DNA of 55,076 nucleotides from Caldithrix sp. (GTDB lineage Bacteria; KSB1; UBA2214; DYKH01). Every line of letters begins with the position of its first letter. Position 1 is the stretch's first letter. The position numbers were made by a program, and so were the translations under genes. This document shows positions 33,480 to 43,614 of the stretch, piece after piece. Location of the stretch: positions 1-55,076 of the forward strand of contig DYKH01000009.1 of the NCBI GenBank assembly GCA_020722685.1, read 5' to 3'. Below the pieces are notes generated by a model. That model saw only the letters and a program-made list of their open reading frames with translations, was not told the origin of the DNA and made no database searches.

Positions 33480-33876
33480 CGTCTATTAGCCTTTATTTTT
33501 GAGTTGGGAGTGTATGGATTCCGAAAAGTGCAACACGATTCAGATTCCCCCGAACGGGACCGACCGCACGCCCTTATTCAGTGTTTCGGTTTCGGTTCAG
33601 CCCTTGTGTGGCAAAGCAAAAAATCAATTGACTCAGACGAGCAAGGTATTTGAAGGTTCCAGAGAATTTTACAAAAAAGCCGATTGAATCGGCGTCCTGT
33701 TGTTCGGAATGACACCAATAGCATCGGCCTGTTGTAGCCAAGTCTTCGCGGCTTCAATTACGACAAGCTGAGTCGTGCTGTTCGTTATTCGGATAAAGCC
33801 GTGCGAAAGTAGAAGTCCGCAGTCCAAAATCTATCGCAGAAAGAACTCACTAAATTGCAGCACACCTCTCTTTGAC
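33480..33876. other. Gene-free stretch between two Bat-associated units
   Basis: About 400 bp hold no credible gene. A terminator (33673-33693) divides it. The part between 33480 and 33672 should contain the promoter of the moxR cluster, but no convincing -35/-10 pair was found. Confidence 0.55.
33673..33693 (-). terminator. Rho-independent terminator
   Basis: On the minus strand GCCGAT/ATCGGC (33693-33679) with loop TCA is followed by six T residues. It ends transcripts of the upstream TPR lipoprotein, about 200 bp after its stop, and separates it from the moxR cluster. Confidence 0.82.
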
Positions 33877-33907
33877 GAGTCGCCAAAAAGCTACTTTTTG
33901 GCGACTC
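33877..33907 (-). repeat. 14-bp hairpin straddling a stop codon
   Basis: GAGTCGCCAAAAAG and its reverse complement flank a 3-nt loop. The TAG stop of the TPR lipoprotein (33891-33893) lies at the turn. It may stabilise the 3' end of the message or act as a weak terminator, since the descending arm contains TTTTT. Confidence 0.75.
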
Positions 33908-34418
33908 CGCTGGAGGCGCTATCGGTATTCGAGGGATTTCCCAATTGAAGCTCGATGCTACTAATATCTTGCCCCAAATGATCGAGCTCCCAGCGGACGG
34001 AAGAGGCCAACTCATGGTTCGGGTATTTTTTTAGAAAATCCTGGTACGCCTTGCGCGCTTCATCGAGATTCTTTATGTCATTGGCATAGCGGTAACCAAT
34101 CATGAAGGTTGACTGGATGACGAAAGAGCTGTTCGGGTATGCATCCACCAACCGCTTATAGGCGTCGACCGACTTGGTAAAGTCCTTCAGATTATTTGCG
34201 TAGAGTACCCCCAGACGGTAGAGGACTTCATCCGCTTTGGCGGACTTGGGGTAGGCTTTGAGCAGCTTGTCATAAGCCTTCACCGCCTCTTCCCATTGCT
34301 CCTTGTTTTCAAAATCGACGGCTTTTGCGCGCATTTGTTCTTCCGTCAGCTTGGTTCCACAGGCAATAGTCATCGCCAGTGCAAGAAACAAAATACCAAG
34401 TCTGTGCCAATATTTCAT
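33891..34418 (-). CDS. TPR lipoprotein (BamD/YbgF-like repeats)
   Basis: The 175-aa protein has a lipobox at AMTIACG (Cys20). Repeats such as EEAVKAYDKLLKAYPKSAKA, SVDAYKRLVDAYPNSSFV and ARKAYQDFLKKYPNHELA have the spacing seen in BamD and YbgF. The protein is much shorter than BamD and lacks its C-terminal half. It is likely anchored in the membrane facing the periplasm. GGAGG precedes the ATG. Confidence 0.82.
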   Translation of the reverse strand: MKYWHRLGILFLALAMTIACGTKLTEEQMRAKAVDFENKEQWEEAVKAYDKLLKAYPKSAKADEVLYRLGVLYANNLKDFTKSVDAYKRLVDAYPNSSFVIQSTFMIGYRYANDIKNLDEARKAYQDFLKKYPNHELASSVRWELDHLGQDISSIELQLGNPSNTDSASSGVAKK

Positions 34419-34497
34419 TCAAAGACCTCCAATCTTTAATTCACGCGGGTTCAACGCAATAAGGGCGTACCGAGTTCCCCAAAAAATCGCGGCGAAT

Positions 34498-37113
34498 TTA
34501 TCCACTTTTCGTTATAAAATCAAGTGAATTTTCCCTGAGAATGACTTGAACAATCGTTCCCGGCTGAAAGTCGCCCTGCAACAATTTCATCGCTAAGGGA
34601 TTCACCACTTCTTTCTGAATAAGACGCTTCAAGGGGCGCGCGCCGAATACCGGATCGTAGCCGTTCATCGCCAAATAATTTTCGGCCTCGCCTGTCAGCT
34701 CGATGCGCAGGTTGTGCGGCTGCAACAGCTTTTTCACCTGCTTGAACTGCAGGTGCACGATTTTCTTGATATCCTCGCGACTTAGCGAACGGAAAATGAT
34801 GATATCATCGATGCGGTTAAAGAACTCGGGACGCAACTGCGCCTTGAGCATACGGCTTACTTCTTCAACGATCTCCTCGTGGATGCGATCTTTGTTCTCT
34901 TCTGTTATCAGCCGCGACTTTTCCATAATGAATGGCGCGCCGATATTGGAGGTCATGATGATGATGCTGTTTTTGAAATTCACCGTCCGACCTTTGTTGT
35001 CGGTCAGGCGGCCTTCGTCCAGCACTTGGAGAAGAATGTTAAACACCTCGGGATGAGCCTTCTCAATCTCGTCCAACAGCACCACAGAATAGGGCCGGCG
35101 ACGCACCGCTTCGGTAAGCTGGCCGCCTTCTTCATAGCCCACGTAACCCGGAGGTGCGCCAATTAAACGCGAGACTGCATGGCGCTCCATGTATTCGGAC
35201 ATGTCGATGCGCACCAAAGCGTGTTCGTCATCGAATAAAAATTCCGCCAGAGCGCGGGCTAACTCGGTTTTGCCGACGCCGGTCGAACCCAAAAAAATGA
35301 AAGAGCCAATGGGACGGGCAGCGTCCTGCAAGCCGGCACGGGAACGGCGCACCGCATTGGCCACCGCTTCCACCGCCTGCTCCTGATTGACGAGACGCTG
35401 ATGGATGCGTTCCTCCATTTGCAGCAGTTTTTCCTTTTCGCTTTCCAGCATACGGCTGACCGGAATGCCCGTCCACTTGGCCACCACCTCAGCAACGTCC
35501 TCATCGTCCACTTCTTCCTTGAGCATTTGCCGATCCTTTTGCAGCTCGATCAATTTGGCATTGGCCTCATGCAAGCGCTTTTCCAGCTCCACCAATCTGC
35601 CGTACTTGAGCTCCGCGGCTTTGGCCAAGTCCCCTTCCCGTTCGGCTGTGGCTGCGAGCGTCTTTGCCTGCTCGATTCTTTCCTTCAGTCCGCGCAGCTC
35701 GGCGATGATCCCTTTCTCCAATTCCCAATGGGCGCGTAGCTCTTTTCGCTGCTCGCTGAGATCGGCGATTTCCTTTTCCACTTCTTCCAATCGTTTTTTC
35801 GAAGCCGCATCCTTTTCCTTTCGCAGCGCCTGCCGCTCGATTTCCAATTGCTTGTGCTTGCGCTCAACTTCATCCAGCTCCACCGGCATGCTGTCGATCT
35901 CGATGCGCAATTTGGAAGCGGCTTCATCGATCAGGTCGATGGCCTTATCAGGAAGAAAGCGGTCGGCGATGTACCGATCCGACAGAGTAGCCGCAGCCAC
36001 TAAGGCGCCGTCTTGAATGCGCACGCCGTGGTGGACTTCGTACTTTTCTTTCAGCCCGCGGAGGATGGAAATGGTGTCTTCCACGGTCGGCTGATTCACT
36101 ATAATAGGCTGGAAACGGCGTTCCAGGGCAGCGTCCTTCTCAATGTGCTTGCGATATTCGTCCAGAGTGGTGGCGCCGATGCAGCGCAGCTCACCTCGTG
36201 CCAAGGCCGGTTTGAGCATGTTGGAAGCATCCATAGCGCCTTCAGCAGCCCCGGCTCCTACCAACGTGTGCAGCTCATCGATGAAGAGGATAATCTCGCC
36301 TTCCGCCTCGGTAATCTCTCGCAGCACCGCTTTCAGGCGCTCCTCGAACTCGCCACGATATTTGGTTCCAGCGATCAGCGCGCCCATGTCCAGCGCGGCG
36401 ATGCGCTTGCTCTTGAGATTCTCCGGTACGTCGCCTTCAATGATGCGATGGGCAATGCCTTCGGCGATGGCGGTCTTGCCGACGCCTGGCTCGCCGATGA
36501 GCACCGGATTGTTCTTTGTCCGCCGCGACAAGACCTGTAGCACGCGCCGAATCTCGTCATCCCGTCCGATAACCGGATCGAGCTTGCCGGCACGGGCCAA
36601 ATCGTTGAGATCGCGGGCGTAGCGCTTGAGGGCTTGGTACTTTTCTTCCGGACTTTGATCAGTCACTCGTTGTGACCCGCGCACCTCTTTCAGCACCTTG
36701 AGAATGACGTCGCGGCTCAAGCCACTTTCGCGCAAAAGCTGCCCGGCGGCCGTTTTATCTTCCGTCAAACCCAAAAGCAGATGCTCCACGCTGACAAACT
36801 CATCGCGCAACTGGTTGGCGATGCGCAAAGCATTGTCGAACAGATTTCCGGTTTCCTGGGAAAGATAGACTTGGCCAATGCCGCCCGTCACTCTCGGCAG
36901 CCTCTTGATGCCATCTTCCGCTCGACTCTTGACCAAGTCCGGATCGACGCCGATCTTTTTCAACACGGTTCGGCTGATGCCTTCTGGAGCCTCCAATAAG
37001 CTATAGAGCAGATGCAGCGGCTCGATCTGCTGTTGGTTATGCTCCGAGGCAACGGCTTGTGACCGGCTCAAAGCCTCTTGTGATTTGATGGTCAGCTTAT
37101 CAAACGAAATCAT
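34498..37113 (-). CDS. clpB: ClpB disaggregase
   Basis: The 871-aa protein has full family length. An N-terminal repeat domain (to about 145) is followed by AAA-1 with Walker A GEPGVGKT (207-214). The middle coiled-coil domain lies at about 410-525, and AAA-2 has [17 protein letters not shown] and the [17 protein letters not shown] segment. It rescues aggregated proteins with DnaK, DnaJ and GrpE, all encoded in the next 9 kb. AAGGAAG precedes the ATG, and a 21-bp inverted repeat starts 27 bp upstream. Confidence 0.97.
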   Translation of the reverse strand: MISFDKLTIKSQEALSRSQAVASEHNQQQIEPLHLLYSLLEAPEGISRTVLKKIGVDPDLVKSRAEDGIKRLPRVTGGIGQVYLSQETGNLFDNALRIANQLRDEFVSVEHLLLGLTEDKTAAGQLLRESGLSRDVILKVLKEVRGSQRVTDQSPEEKYQALKRYARDLNDLARAGKLDPVIGRDDEIRRVLQVLSRRTKNNPVLIGEPGVGKTAIAEGIAHRIIEGDVPENLKSKRIAALDMGALIAGTKYRGEFEERLKAVLREITEAEGEIILFIDELHTLVGAGAAEGAMDASNMLKPALARGELRCIGATTLDEYRKHIEKDAALERRFQPIIVNQPTVEDTISILRGLKEKYEVHHGVRIQDGALVAAATLSDRYIADRFLPDKAIDLIDEAASKLRIEIDSMPVELDEVERKHKQLEIERQALRKEKDAASKKRLEEVEKEIADLSEQRKELRAHWELEKGIIAELRGLKERIEQAKTLAATAEREGDLAKAAELKYGRLVELEKRLHEANAKLIELQKDRQMLKEEVDDEDVAEVVAKWTGIPVSRMLESEKEKLLQMEERIHQRLVNQEQAVEAVANAVRRSRAGLQDAARPIGSFIFLGSTGVGKTELARALAEFLFDDEHALVRIDMSEYMERHAVSRLIGAPPGYVGYEEGGQLTEAVRRRPYSVVLLDEIEKAHPEVFNILLQVLDEGRLTDNKGRTVNFKNSIIIMTSNIGAPFIMEKSRLITEENKDRIHEEIVEEVSRMLKAQLRPEFFNRIDDIIIFRSLSREDIKKIVHLQFKQVKKLLQPHNLRIELTGEAENYLAMNGYDPVFGARPLKRLIQKEVVNPLAMKLLQGDFQPGTIVQVILRENSLDFITKSG

Positions 37114-37140
37114 TTTGGCTCACTTCCTTGCACTGATGAC

Positions 37141-37221
37141 ATGTTAGCTTTTTGATTTGCGTTTTTCGATTTGAACCAGAGCTGATGCACAATTGCAGAT
37201 CGCAAATCAAAAAGCTAACAT
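37141..37221 (-). repeat. 21-bp perfect inverted repeat before clpB
   Basis: The arms 37141-37161 and 37201-37221 are exact reverse complements (ATGTTAGCTTTTTGATTTGC plus one base) enclosing 39 nt. The element lies between the dnaK terminator and the clpB ribosome-binding site. It could form a stable hairpin in clpB mRNA or be a DNA operator. It is not the HrcA CIRCE sequence. Confidence 0.85.
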
Positions 37222-37224
37222 TAG

Positions 37225-37252
37225 AAAAAAGGGCGAGAATAAAACCTCGCCC
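37225..37252 (-). terminator. Rho-independent terminator after dnaK
   Basis: On the minus strand GGGCGAG/CTCGCCC arms (37252-37231) around an 8-nt loop are followed by TTTTTT. It lies 38 bp after the dnaK stop. Confidence 0.85.
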
Positions 37253-37290
37253 TCTCAATCAAACAACCTCCCGCAGGTTACAAATCTGCC

Positions 37291-39210
37291 TTATTTCTTA
37301 TCGTCATCAACCACTTCATAATCGGCTTCTTCAGCCGTCTGCGCGGGTTCTTCTTTGGCACCAGCTTCGGCAGTCGGCCCACCCTGCGCCTGTTCGGCGC
37401 CTTGTGCAGCCGTAGCCGCCTCGTACATTTTCGAGGCAGCCTGGTGCCAAACCTGATTAACAGCGTCGATTGCCGACTTGATCTCGTTTACGTTTTCACC
37501 CTTCATGGCTTCTTTTAGGCGACCGACAGCCGCCTCCAGCTTGTTCTTGGTATCCGAGTCGATTTTGTCCGCGTTTTCCTTCATGTTCTTCTCGGTTTGA
37601 TAAACAAGCTGATCCGCCTGATTTCTGGTATCAATGAGTTCACGTCGCTTCTTATCCTCGGCGGCGTGTGCCTTGGCATCGTTCACCATCTTTTCAACTT
37701 CTTCTTTGGAGAGGCCAGTTGACGCCTCGATGCGGATCGACTGCTGTTTGTTCGTCGCCCTATCCTTGGCCGACACGTTCAAGATGCCATTGGCGTCAAT
37801 ATCAAAGGTCACCTCGATTTGCGGAATTCCGCGCGGGGCCGGCGGGATGCCATCCAAATGGAACCGTCCGAGCGTGCGGTTATCGATGGCCATTTCTCGC
37901 TCGCCTTGCAGCACATGAATTTCCACCGAAGTCTGATTGTCCGCAGCCGTAGAGAATACTTCTGACTTGCGCGTTGGAATAGTGGTATTTTTCTCGATCA
38001 GCTTGGTGCTGACGCCACCTAAGGTCTCGATGCCAAGGGACAACGGGGTCACATCCAAAAGTAATACGTCGGTAACCGTTCCGCCCAGCACGCCACCTTG
38101 AATCGCAGCCCCCACGGCCACCACTTCATCAGGATTTACACCCTTGTGCGGCTCTTTGCCAAAAAGCTCTTTAGCAATCTGCTGCACTTTTGGCATTCTG
38201 GTGGCGCCACCGACAAGTACCACCTCATCAATATCGGCCGCTGTCATACCCGCATCCTTTAGAGCGATCCTGCATGGTTCGATGGTACGCGTGAAAAGAT
38301 CATCGCAAAGCTGCTCGAATTTGGCTCGGGTCAAGGTCATATTCAGATGCTTGGGGCCGGTATCCGTGGCAGTGATGAAAGGCAAGTTAATCTCGCTCTG
38401 GGTGGTAGTCGAGAGCTCGCACTTGGCCTTCTCCGCTGCCTCCTTTAGCCTCTGCAGCGCCATGGGATCCTTGGACAAGTCCACGCCTTCCAGCTTGATA
38501 AACTCATCCACAATCCAATCGATAATACGTTGATCCCAATCGTCACCGCCCAAATGGGTGTCGCCGTTAGTGGATTTTACCTCAAAGACTCCATCGCCGA
38601 TTTCCAAGATGGAAATATCAAAGGTCCCGCCGCCCAAATCGAATACAGCGATTTTCTCATTCTTCTTCTTGTCCAAACCGTAGGCCAAGGAGGCTGCGGT
38701 TGGCTCATTAATGATCCTTTTCACGCTCAGCCCAGCGATCTCACCGGCTTCTTTGGTCGCTTGTCTCTGGCTATCATTAAAATATGCCGGGACGGTAATC
38801 ACCGCTTCAGTGACTTTTTCGCCAAGGTAGTCCTCGGCGGTTTGCCGCATTTTTTGCAAGATCATCGCGGAGATTTCTTGGGGTGAATACTCCTTGTCGT
38901 CAATTTTGACCTTTGCCAGATCTGCCTTGCCCCTGACGACTTTGTAAGGAACCTCCTCGATTTCACGGCTAACTTCAGGGTATCGTCGTCCCATGAAGCG
39001 CTTGATCGAATAAACTGTTTTCTCCGGATTGGTGATGGCCTGACGTTTAGCCACCTGTCCGACCAAGCGCTCACCTGACTTGGAGAATGCTACGACCGAC
39101 GGAGTGGTACGCGATCCTTCCGAATTGGGTATGACGACCGGCTCACCGCCCTCCATGACTGCCACACAAGAATTGGTCGTTCCTAAATCAATACCGATAA
39201 TTTTTCCCAT
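37291..39210 (-). CDS. dnaK: Hsp70 chaperone DnaK
   Basis: This 639-aa protein is canonical: [15 protein letters not shown] at the start, the [13 protein letters not shown] phosphate motif, a substrate-binding domain with [19 protein letters not shown] before it, and the C-terminal EVVDDDKK tail. AAGGAGAG lies about 9 nt before the ATG. Roughly 300 bp upstream are gene-free and probably hold the promoter; no CIRCE element was seen. Confidence 0.98.
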   Translation of the reverse strand: MGKIIGIDLGTTNSCVAVMEGGEPVVIPNSEGSRTTPSVVAFSKSGERLVGQVAKRQAITNPEKTVYSIKRFMGRRYPEVSREIEEVPYKVVRGKADLAKVKIDDKEYSPQEISAMILQKMRQTAEDYLGEKVTEAVITVPAYFNDSQRQATKEAGEIAGLSVKRIINEPTAASLAYGLDKKKNEKIAVFDLGGGTFDISILEIGDGVFEVKSTNGDTHLGGDDWDQRIIDWIVDEFIKLEGVDLSKDPMALQRLKEAAEKAKCELSTTTQSEINLPFITATDTGPKHLNMTLTRAKFEQLCDDLFTRTIEPCRIALKDAGMTAADIDEVVLVGGATRMPKVQQIAKELFGKEPHKGVNPDEVVAVGAAIQGGVLGGTVTDVLLLDVTPLSLGIETLGGVSTKLIEKNTTIPTRKSEVFSTAADNQTSVEIHVLQGEREMAIDNRTLGRFHLDGIPPAPRGIPQIEVTFDIDANGILNVSAKDRATNKQQSIRIEASTGLSKEEVEKMVNDAKAHAAEDKKRRELIDTRNQADQLVYQTEKNMKENADKIDSDTKNKLEAAVGRLKEAMKGENVNEIKSAIDAVNQVWHQAASKMYEAATAAQGAEQAQGGPTAEAGAKEEPAQTAEEADYEVVDDDKK

Positions 39211-39512
39211 TGAGGGTCTCTCCTTTCATTCCTATTGATCGTCTGGATGAATAGCAAATCAATCTCATCATTTCAGAACCGCTTCGGCGAACCCGAAGTC
39301 TGCCCCCGCCACCGTTCGGGATAACTGAAATGCATCCTTGTTTCCGCTTCGCTCCGCGTGGGGTGACGAGATAGCGTTTGCGTCCAAACACCTGTAAGAA
39401 AAGTTATCATCAAATACAAATTGAGAATGGTCTTCTTAAACCGGCTCGCCTCGTGCAAAGCCTATGCCATTTCCGAAGCATTGTCGGCCAGCGGAAATAG
39501 ATAACAAATAAA
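39211..39512. other. Gene-free upstream region of dnaK
   Basis: About 300 bp between the dnaK start and the fmdB terminator hold no credible gene. Regulatory sites are expected, but I could not name a convincing heat-shock promoter. Confidence 0.5.
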
Positions 39513-39542
39513 CAGGCACATGACCCGAAAATCATGTGCCTG
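39513..39542 (-). terminator. Terminator after the FmdB-type gene
   Basis: CAGGCACATGA and TCATGTGCCTG form perfect 11-bp arms around 8 nt. On the minus strand TTTATTTGTT follows. It lies 100 bp after the fmdB-like stop. Confidence 0.75.
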
Positions 39543-39641
39543 TCGACGATCACCGTTCCCCCAAGAAAAGAATATTTTGAGGGCCAAGCTGGCGCAATCC
39601 CTGCCATCGTGGCCGGGCAGAGAACAAGACTCAAGAATCGC

Positions 39642-39902
39642 TCAAGCCGCGGCCTTTTCGCCGGGCTTTTTAGCCGCCTGTGAACTCGAATGGGCTTCCG
39701 ATTTGGATGCCGAGGTGTGGGAGTTTTTGTAATCGGTAATGTAAAAACCGGAGCCTTTGAAAATGAGGCCGCTTCCCCCGGCAATGAGTCGTTCCACCTT
39801 GCCCGAACATTTTGGACATTTGCTCAAAGGTATATCGGATATCTTTTGGAAAGCTTCGAAACGATGTCCACAATTTCGACAAAGATAATCATAGTTTGGC
39901 AT
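39642..39902 (-). CDS. FmdB-family zinc ribbon protein
   Basis: The 86-aa protein begins MPNYDYLCRNCGHRFEAFQK and has CPKCSGKVERLI, giving the two CxxC pairs of the FmdB regulatory zinc ribbon. Next comes GSGLIFKGSGFYITDYK, typical of the family, and a Ser/Ala/Lys-rich tail. Role unknown; members are small putative regulators. It follows htrA by 29 bp. Confidence 0.9.
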   Translation of the reverse strand: MPNYDYLCRNCGHRFEAFQKISDIPLSKCPKCSGKVERLIAGGSGLIFKGSGFYITDYKNSHTSASKSEAHSSSQAAKKPGEKAAA

Positions 39903-39931
39903 CGCTGAATCTGTCTCCTACTAAATCTTCT

Positions 39932-41446
39932 CTAATTCTTATCTTCCGGTACGCGCAGCGCTCTGAAAAAACTGCTATCGCCGCGCTTGAGTCTCAAAAG
40001 GACGATCTCATCCGCCTTGAGATCATTCACGATGTTTCTGAATTCGCGCACGCTGGTTACAGCCTTCCGATTGACGGATACGATCAAATCGCCCTCGCGG
40101 ATTCCTTCACGGTCGGCAACAGAGTTAGGCTTTACGTCCGATACCAACACGCCCTTTTCGCCTTCATAGCCAAAGCGCCGGGCCGATTCGCTAGTCAAGT
40201 TCTGCACCTCCAAGCCGAGCCTGCTGGTGGTGCTGGTCTTTTCCGACTCTGCGCTGGCCACTTCTTCCGGTCCTGGTCGCTCGCCAAGCTTAATGTCCAC
40301 CATCTTCTCCCGGCCATCGCGCCAAATTACCACGTGAGCGGTTTTGCCTGGCTCCAAAGAAGCCACATAATTCGTGAGCTGGTCCGGACCATCGATGTCC
40401 TGATCGTTCACCTTGAGGATAATATCTTCAGCTTTGATACCTGCCTTGTCAGCGGGGCTATCATCGGTCACACGAGATACCAGCGCACCCCTGGGCCGAT
40501 CAAGATTGAAGGCCTTTGCCATGTTTTCATCGACCGGCTGAATGTAGACCCCCAGCCAGCCGCGAATCACTTTCCCCTTGCTGATCAATTGCTGCATCAC
40601 CGACTTGGCCAGATTGATTGGAATGGCAAAACCGATGCCCACATTGGCTTGACCGACGATGGCGGTGTTGATGCCCACCAATTCGCCGCGCAAATTGACC
40701 AGCGCGCCGCCGCTATTGCCTGGATTAATGGCGGCATCGGTTTGGATGAAATCCTGATATTGAATCGAGCCGCCGCCGATGGCCAAGCCGGATCGCCCTT
40801 TGGCGCTGACGATGCCAGCGGTCACGGTGTTCTGCAAAATGTTAGAAAATGGGTTACCCACAGCCAACACCCACTCACCCACTTCCAGGTCGTCAGAGTT
40901 TCCCAATTTAATAGTGGGGAGACCGCTCTTTTCAATCTTTATCACCGCCAGGTCGCTGCCCGGATCCTTGCCGATCACCTTGGCTTTGTACTCCTTCTTT
41001 TCGATGTTAACGGTTATTTCGTCGGCGTCCTGAACGACGTGGTTGTTGGTGAGAATATAGCCGTCCGGATTGACGATCACGCCGGAGCCGAGTCCGCGCA
41101 GAATTTCTTCGCGTTCCTGATCCGGCACATTAAAAAAGCGACGGAAGAACTCATCATCCATGAATGGGTGTATGGGCCGTTTGACCGTCGCTTGGCTATT
41201 GATGGTTACTACGGCTGGATTCACTTCCTTCGCTACCTCAACGAAGGCCTTACTGAGTGTCTGCAAGCCCTGCAGCTCGGCCGAGACCGGTTCAGAAGAT
41301 CCCAGCGCGACTGTGTTGATGGTCTTGTCTTTGTAGGCAGCAACGCCCTTCGTCATCCAATCGAAATTCGTGGCAACGATCAATCCGGCCAATACGCCCA
41401 CAAAGATTGCCAGCACTACGATCAATGGAAATATGCGTGATTTCAT
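39932..41446 (-). CDS. HtrA/Do-like periplasmic serine protease
   Basis: The 504-aa protein has an N-terminal signal anchor (5-27). The trypsin-like domain has H136 (TNNHVV), D165 (SDLAVIK) and S245 (NPGNSGGALV). Two PDZ domains follow (about 285-375 and 400-490; VSRVTDDSPADKAGIKAEDI, VSDVKPNSVADREGIREGDL). It degrades or refolds damaged envelope proteins. A GGAACTT promoter candidate lies about 70-95 bp upstream. Confidence 0.95.
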   Translation of the reverse strand: MKSRIFPLIVVLAIFVGVLAGLIVATNFDWMTKGVAAYKDKTINTVALGSSEPVSAELQGLQTLSKAFVEVAKEVNPAVVTINSQATVKRPIHPFMDDEFFRRFFNVPDQEREEILRGLGSGVIVNPDGYILTNNHVVQDADEITVNIEKKEYKAKVIGKDPGSDLAVIKIEKSGLPTIKLGNSDDLEVGEWVLAVGNPFSNILQNTVTAGIVSAKGRSGLAIGGGSIQYQDFIQTDAAINPGNSGGALVNLRGELVGINTAIVGQANVGIGFAIPINLAKSVMQQLISKGKVIRGWLGVYIQPVDENMAKAFNLDRPRGALVSRVTDDSPADKAGIKAEDIILKVNDQDIDGPDQLTNYVASLEPGKTAHVVIWRDGREKMVDIKLGERPGPEEVASAESEKTSTTSRLGLEVQNLTSESARRFGYEGEKGVLVSDVKPNSVADREGIREGDLIVSVNRKAVTSVREFRNIVNDLKADEIVLLRLKRGDSSFFRALRVPEDKN

Positions 41447-41513
41447 TTTTTCCCTTTCTCAGAATCGAAATGCAGTCAGTATCGATGATCAATGGTTTAA
41501 ATAATTCAGTAAC

Positions 41514-41542
41514 CTTATACCAGATGTCGACCGTCAAGTTCC
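41514..41542 (-). promoter_or_regulatory. ECF-like promoter candidate for htrA
   Basis: On the minus strand GGAACTT (41542-41536) is followed after 16 bp by TATAAG (41519-41514). The -35 is identical to that of E. coli sigma-E promoters such as degP. The -10 looks more like sigma-70. Predicted 5' leader about 60 nt. Confidence 0.45.
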
Positions 41543-41603
41543 AAAATATTATCTCCAAGCACAGTCAGCCGGACAGATGCGCCAGCAGTGAGAACATGCT
41601 TGC

Positions 41604-42731
41604 TCAATACTTCATTCCGGCTTCCTCGGCAAACTTTCGCAAAATGGCCTTGCTGCTGTCAGAAAGGTTGTTTGGTATCTCGACGTTGATCTTTACATAA
41701 TGGTCGCCCCTCAGGTTATTCATCGTGGCTCCCAGCCCCTTCAATTTGAAGACCTTTCCATTGGGCGTGCCCGCAGGTATCTTTAGCTCCACTTGACCCC
41801 CTTGGATCGTGGCCACGCGAACCTTGGAGCCAAGCACTGCTTGTACTATATTGATGGTCACGCTGCTGTGAATATCCGCTCCCTTCCGCTCGAACATGGG
41901 ATGTTTTTCCTCCCTGATAGTGAGAATAAGGTCGCCGGTCGGTCCGCCGTTGAGGGCGGGTTCGCCTTGTCCCTTCAGGCGAATTTTCTTGCCGTCCTCG
42001 GCCCCCGCTGGAATGGTGACAGAAAGCTTGCGCGTCTTGGTGACTTTTCCCTCGCCGTTACAAGCCTTGCAAGAAGACCCCGCCGTTTTCCCTTTTCCTA
42101 AACATTGTGGGCAGGTACGCTTCACGGCAAATGCGCCCAGTCCTACGGAAACCGATCCAGTCCCCGAGCAATTGGGGCAAATTTGCAGTCTTCCTCCTTC
42201 GGCGCCGGTTCCATTACAGGCGGCGCACTTTTCATGCCTTTGCACGGAGATGGTCTGCTTGCCGCCATGCAAGGCAATGTCAAAGGGAACACGAATCTCG
42301 ACGTGCAGGTCTTTTCCCTTTGTCGGGCCTCGTTTCGTCTTGGCGCCGACATCGGCAGTACCGAAGAATTGACTGAACAGATCGTCAAAACCAAAGCTTT
42401 CAAAAGAAAAGCCCCCTTTCGAGCCCCTCCTTCCCTGAAAGTTGCCGAATATGGAACTCAGGTCGTCAAAATTGACTCCCCTGGCGGAAGTGAAGCCACC
42501 CTGGTCGAACGCTCCAAATTTGCGCATCTGATCATATTGAGCGCGCTTCTTGGGATCGCTCAGGACTGTATTCGCCTCGGAAATCTGTTTGAACCGTTCT
42601 TCCGCCGTTTTGTTATTAGGATTAGCATCCGGATGGTACTTTTTTGCCAATTCCCGATAGGCTTTTTTAATCTGATCGGCGGAAGCGTTCTCGGACACGC
42701 CGAGTATTTCATAATAGTCTTTTTTAGGCAT
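41604..42731 (-). CDS. dnaJ: DnaJ co-chaperone
   Basis: The 375-aa protein has a J domain with HPD at 33-35. A Gly/Phe linker is followed by four CxxCxGxG zinc motifs ([32 protein letters not shown]) and the C-terminal substrate domains. It stimulates DnaK. Its ATG overlaps the grpE stop by 1 bp. Confidence 0.97.
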   Translation of the reverse strand: MPKKDYYEILGVSENASADQIKKAYRELAKKYHPDANPNNKTAEERFKQISEANTVLSDPKKRAQYDQMRKFGAFDQGGFTSARGVNFDDLSSIFGNFQGRRGSKGGFSFESFGFDDLFSQFFGTADVGAKTKRGPTKGKDLHVEIRVPFDIALHGGKQTISVQRHEKCAACNGTGAEGGRLQICPNCSGTGSVSVGLGAFAVKRTCPQCLGKGKTAGSSCKACNGEGKVTKTRKLSVTIPAGAEDGKKIRLKGQGEPALNGGPTGDLILTIREEKHPMFERKGADIHSSVTINIVQAVLGSKVRVATIQGGQVELKIPAGTPNGKVFKLKGLGATMNNLRGDHYVKINVEIPNNLSDSSKAILRKFAEEAGMKY

Positions 42732-43252
42732 TATGATCGACCAGCCGTGTTTTGCGCCACCTTAACCTTTGCCGGCCGCAACAATTTATCCTTCAACTTG
42801 TATCCCTTTTCCCAAACCTGTAAAACAGTGCCGTGCGGAACCAGGCTCGAGTCCTCCATGATGATCGCCTCGTGCATTTCCGGATCAAAAGGAGAATCTT
42901 GCGCCTCGATCACTTCAAGTCCGCGCTTGCGAAGAATCGCCTTCATCTTTTCGTAAATCAGGCTCACTGCTTCACGAGAAAGATATGGGGATTCATTAGC
43001 GCTGTCGTGAAACAGACGGTCAAAGTCATCCATAATGGGCAGCACGTCTGAGATGATCTCTCGCATCGAGTCGTCATGCCATTCCGCTTGCTGGCGCAGA
43101 ACACGCTTCTTATAATTCGCAAATTCAGCCTGCAATTGGCGCAGTTGATCCAAATATTCTCCTGATTTGTCGCCCGTTGCTTCTTCAATCGAAGAAGCAT
43201 AGGTGATGGGGATGGAAATTTCTTGCTCTGATGGGGCGATCAATTCGTCCAC
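42731..43252 (-). CDS. grpE: GrpE nucleotide exchange factor
   Basis: The 173-aa protein starts at a GTG with GAGG 9 nt upstream. The long helix [20 protein letters not shown] and the C-terminal beta domain ([40 protein letters not shown]) define GrpE. It releases ADP from DnaK. It forms an operon with dnaJ and has a sigma-54-like promoter candidate upstream. Confidence 0.95.
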   Translation of the reverse strand: MDELIAPSEQEISIPITYASSIEEATGDKSGEYLDQLRQLQAEFANYKKRVLRQQAEWHDDSMREIISDVLPIMDDFDRLFHDSANESPYLSREAVSLIYEKMKAILRKRGLEVIEAQDSPFDPEMHEAIIMEDSSLVPHGTVLQVWEKGYKLKDKLLRPAKVKVAQNTAGRS

Positions 43253-43306
43253 GATTTGGAACCTCGTTGTTTAAGTCCATATCACGAAATTACGTCTTGG
43301 CCCATG

Positions 43307-43323
43307 TGCAAGCTGTGTGCCAG
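43307..43323 (-). promoter_or_regulatory. Sigma-54-type promoter candidate for grpE-dnaJ
   Basis: On the minus strand CTGGCACACAGCTTGCA has the -24 GG and -12 GC with the required 10 bases between them and matches TGGCAC-N5-TTGCA exactly. The start would be near 43296, 44 nt before the GTG. Confidence 0.55.
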
Positions 43324-43568
43324 GAATGTCTGTGCCTGCCAACGTACAAGCTTTAATACATTTGGATAGCTTTGGAAAAACGCACATAGCATGGAGAATG
43401 AGAATGCGACTTGTCATGATGGCAGAATCTATGCCGCCCCAATACCTTGGATGGCTGCTGCAACTTGAAGGCTATGCGAAGAGCATGGGTTGGCTCACCC
43501 GGATTTAATAATTTCAGCGGCTCGGATTCCTGTTTTGCGAACATCGGCCCTGCTGACCGAACAGACAT

Positions 43569-43593
43569 AAAAAAAGGAGGCCAGTTGGCCTCC
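43569..43593 (-). terminator. Rho-independent terminator after the metallopeptidase gene
   Basis: On the minus strand GGAGGCCA/TGGCCTCC (43593-43576) with a 2-nt turn is followed by seven T residues. It lies 21 bp after the stop at 43615. Confidence 0.88.
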
Positions 43594-43614
43594 TCCATTT
43601 CAATCGGGATTCGA

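Noticed and set aside
39211..39512. CIRCE/HrcA operator before dnaK
   Set aside because: No TTAGCACTC-N9-GAGTGCTAA-like sequence was found there. The repeat before clpB shares only TTAGC.
39812..41440. Long plus-strand frame (542 aa) opposite htrA
   Set aside because: It mirrors the htrA codons and shows no domain or ribosome-binding site; htrA has a full catalytic triad and two PDZ domains.
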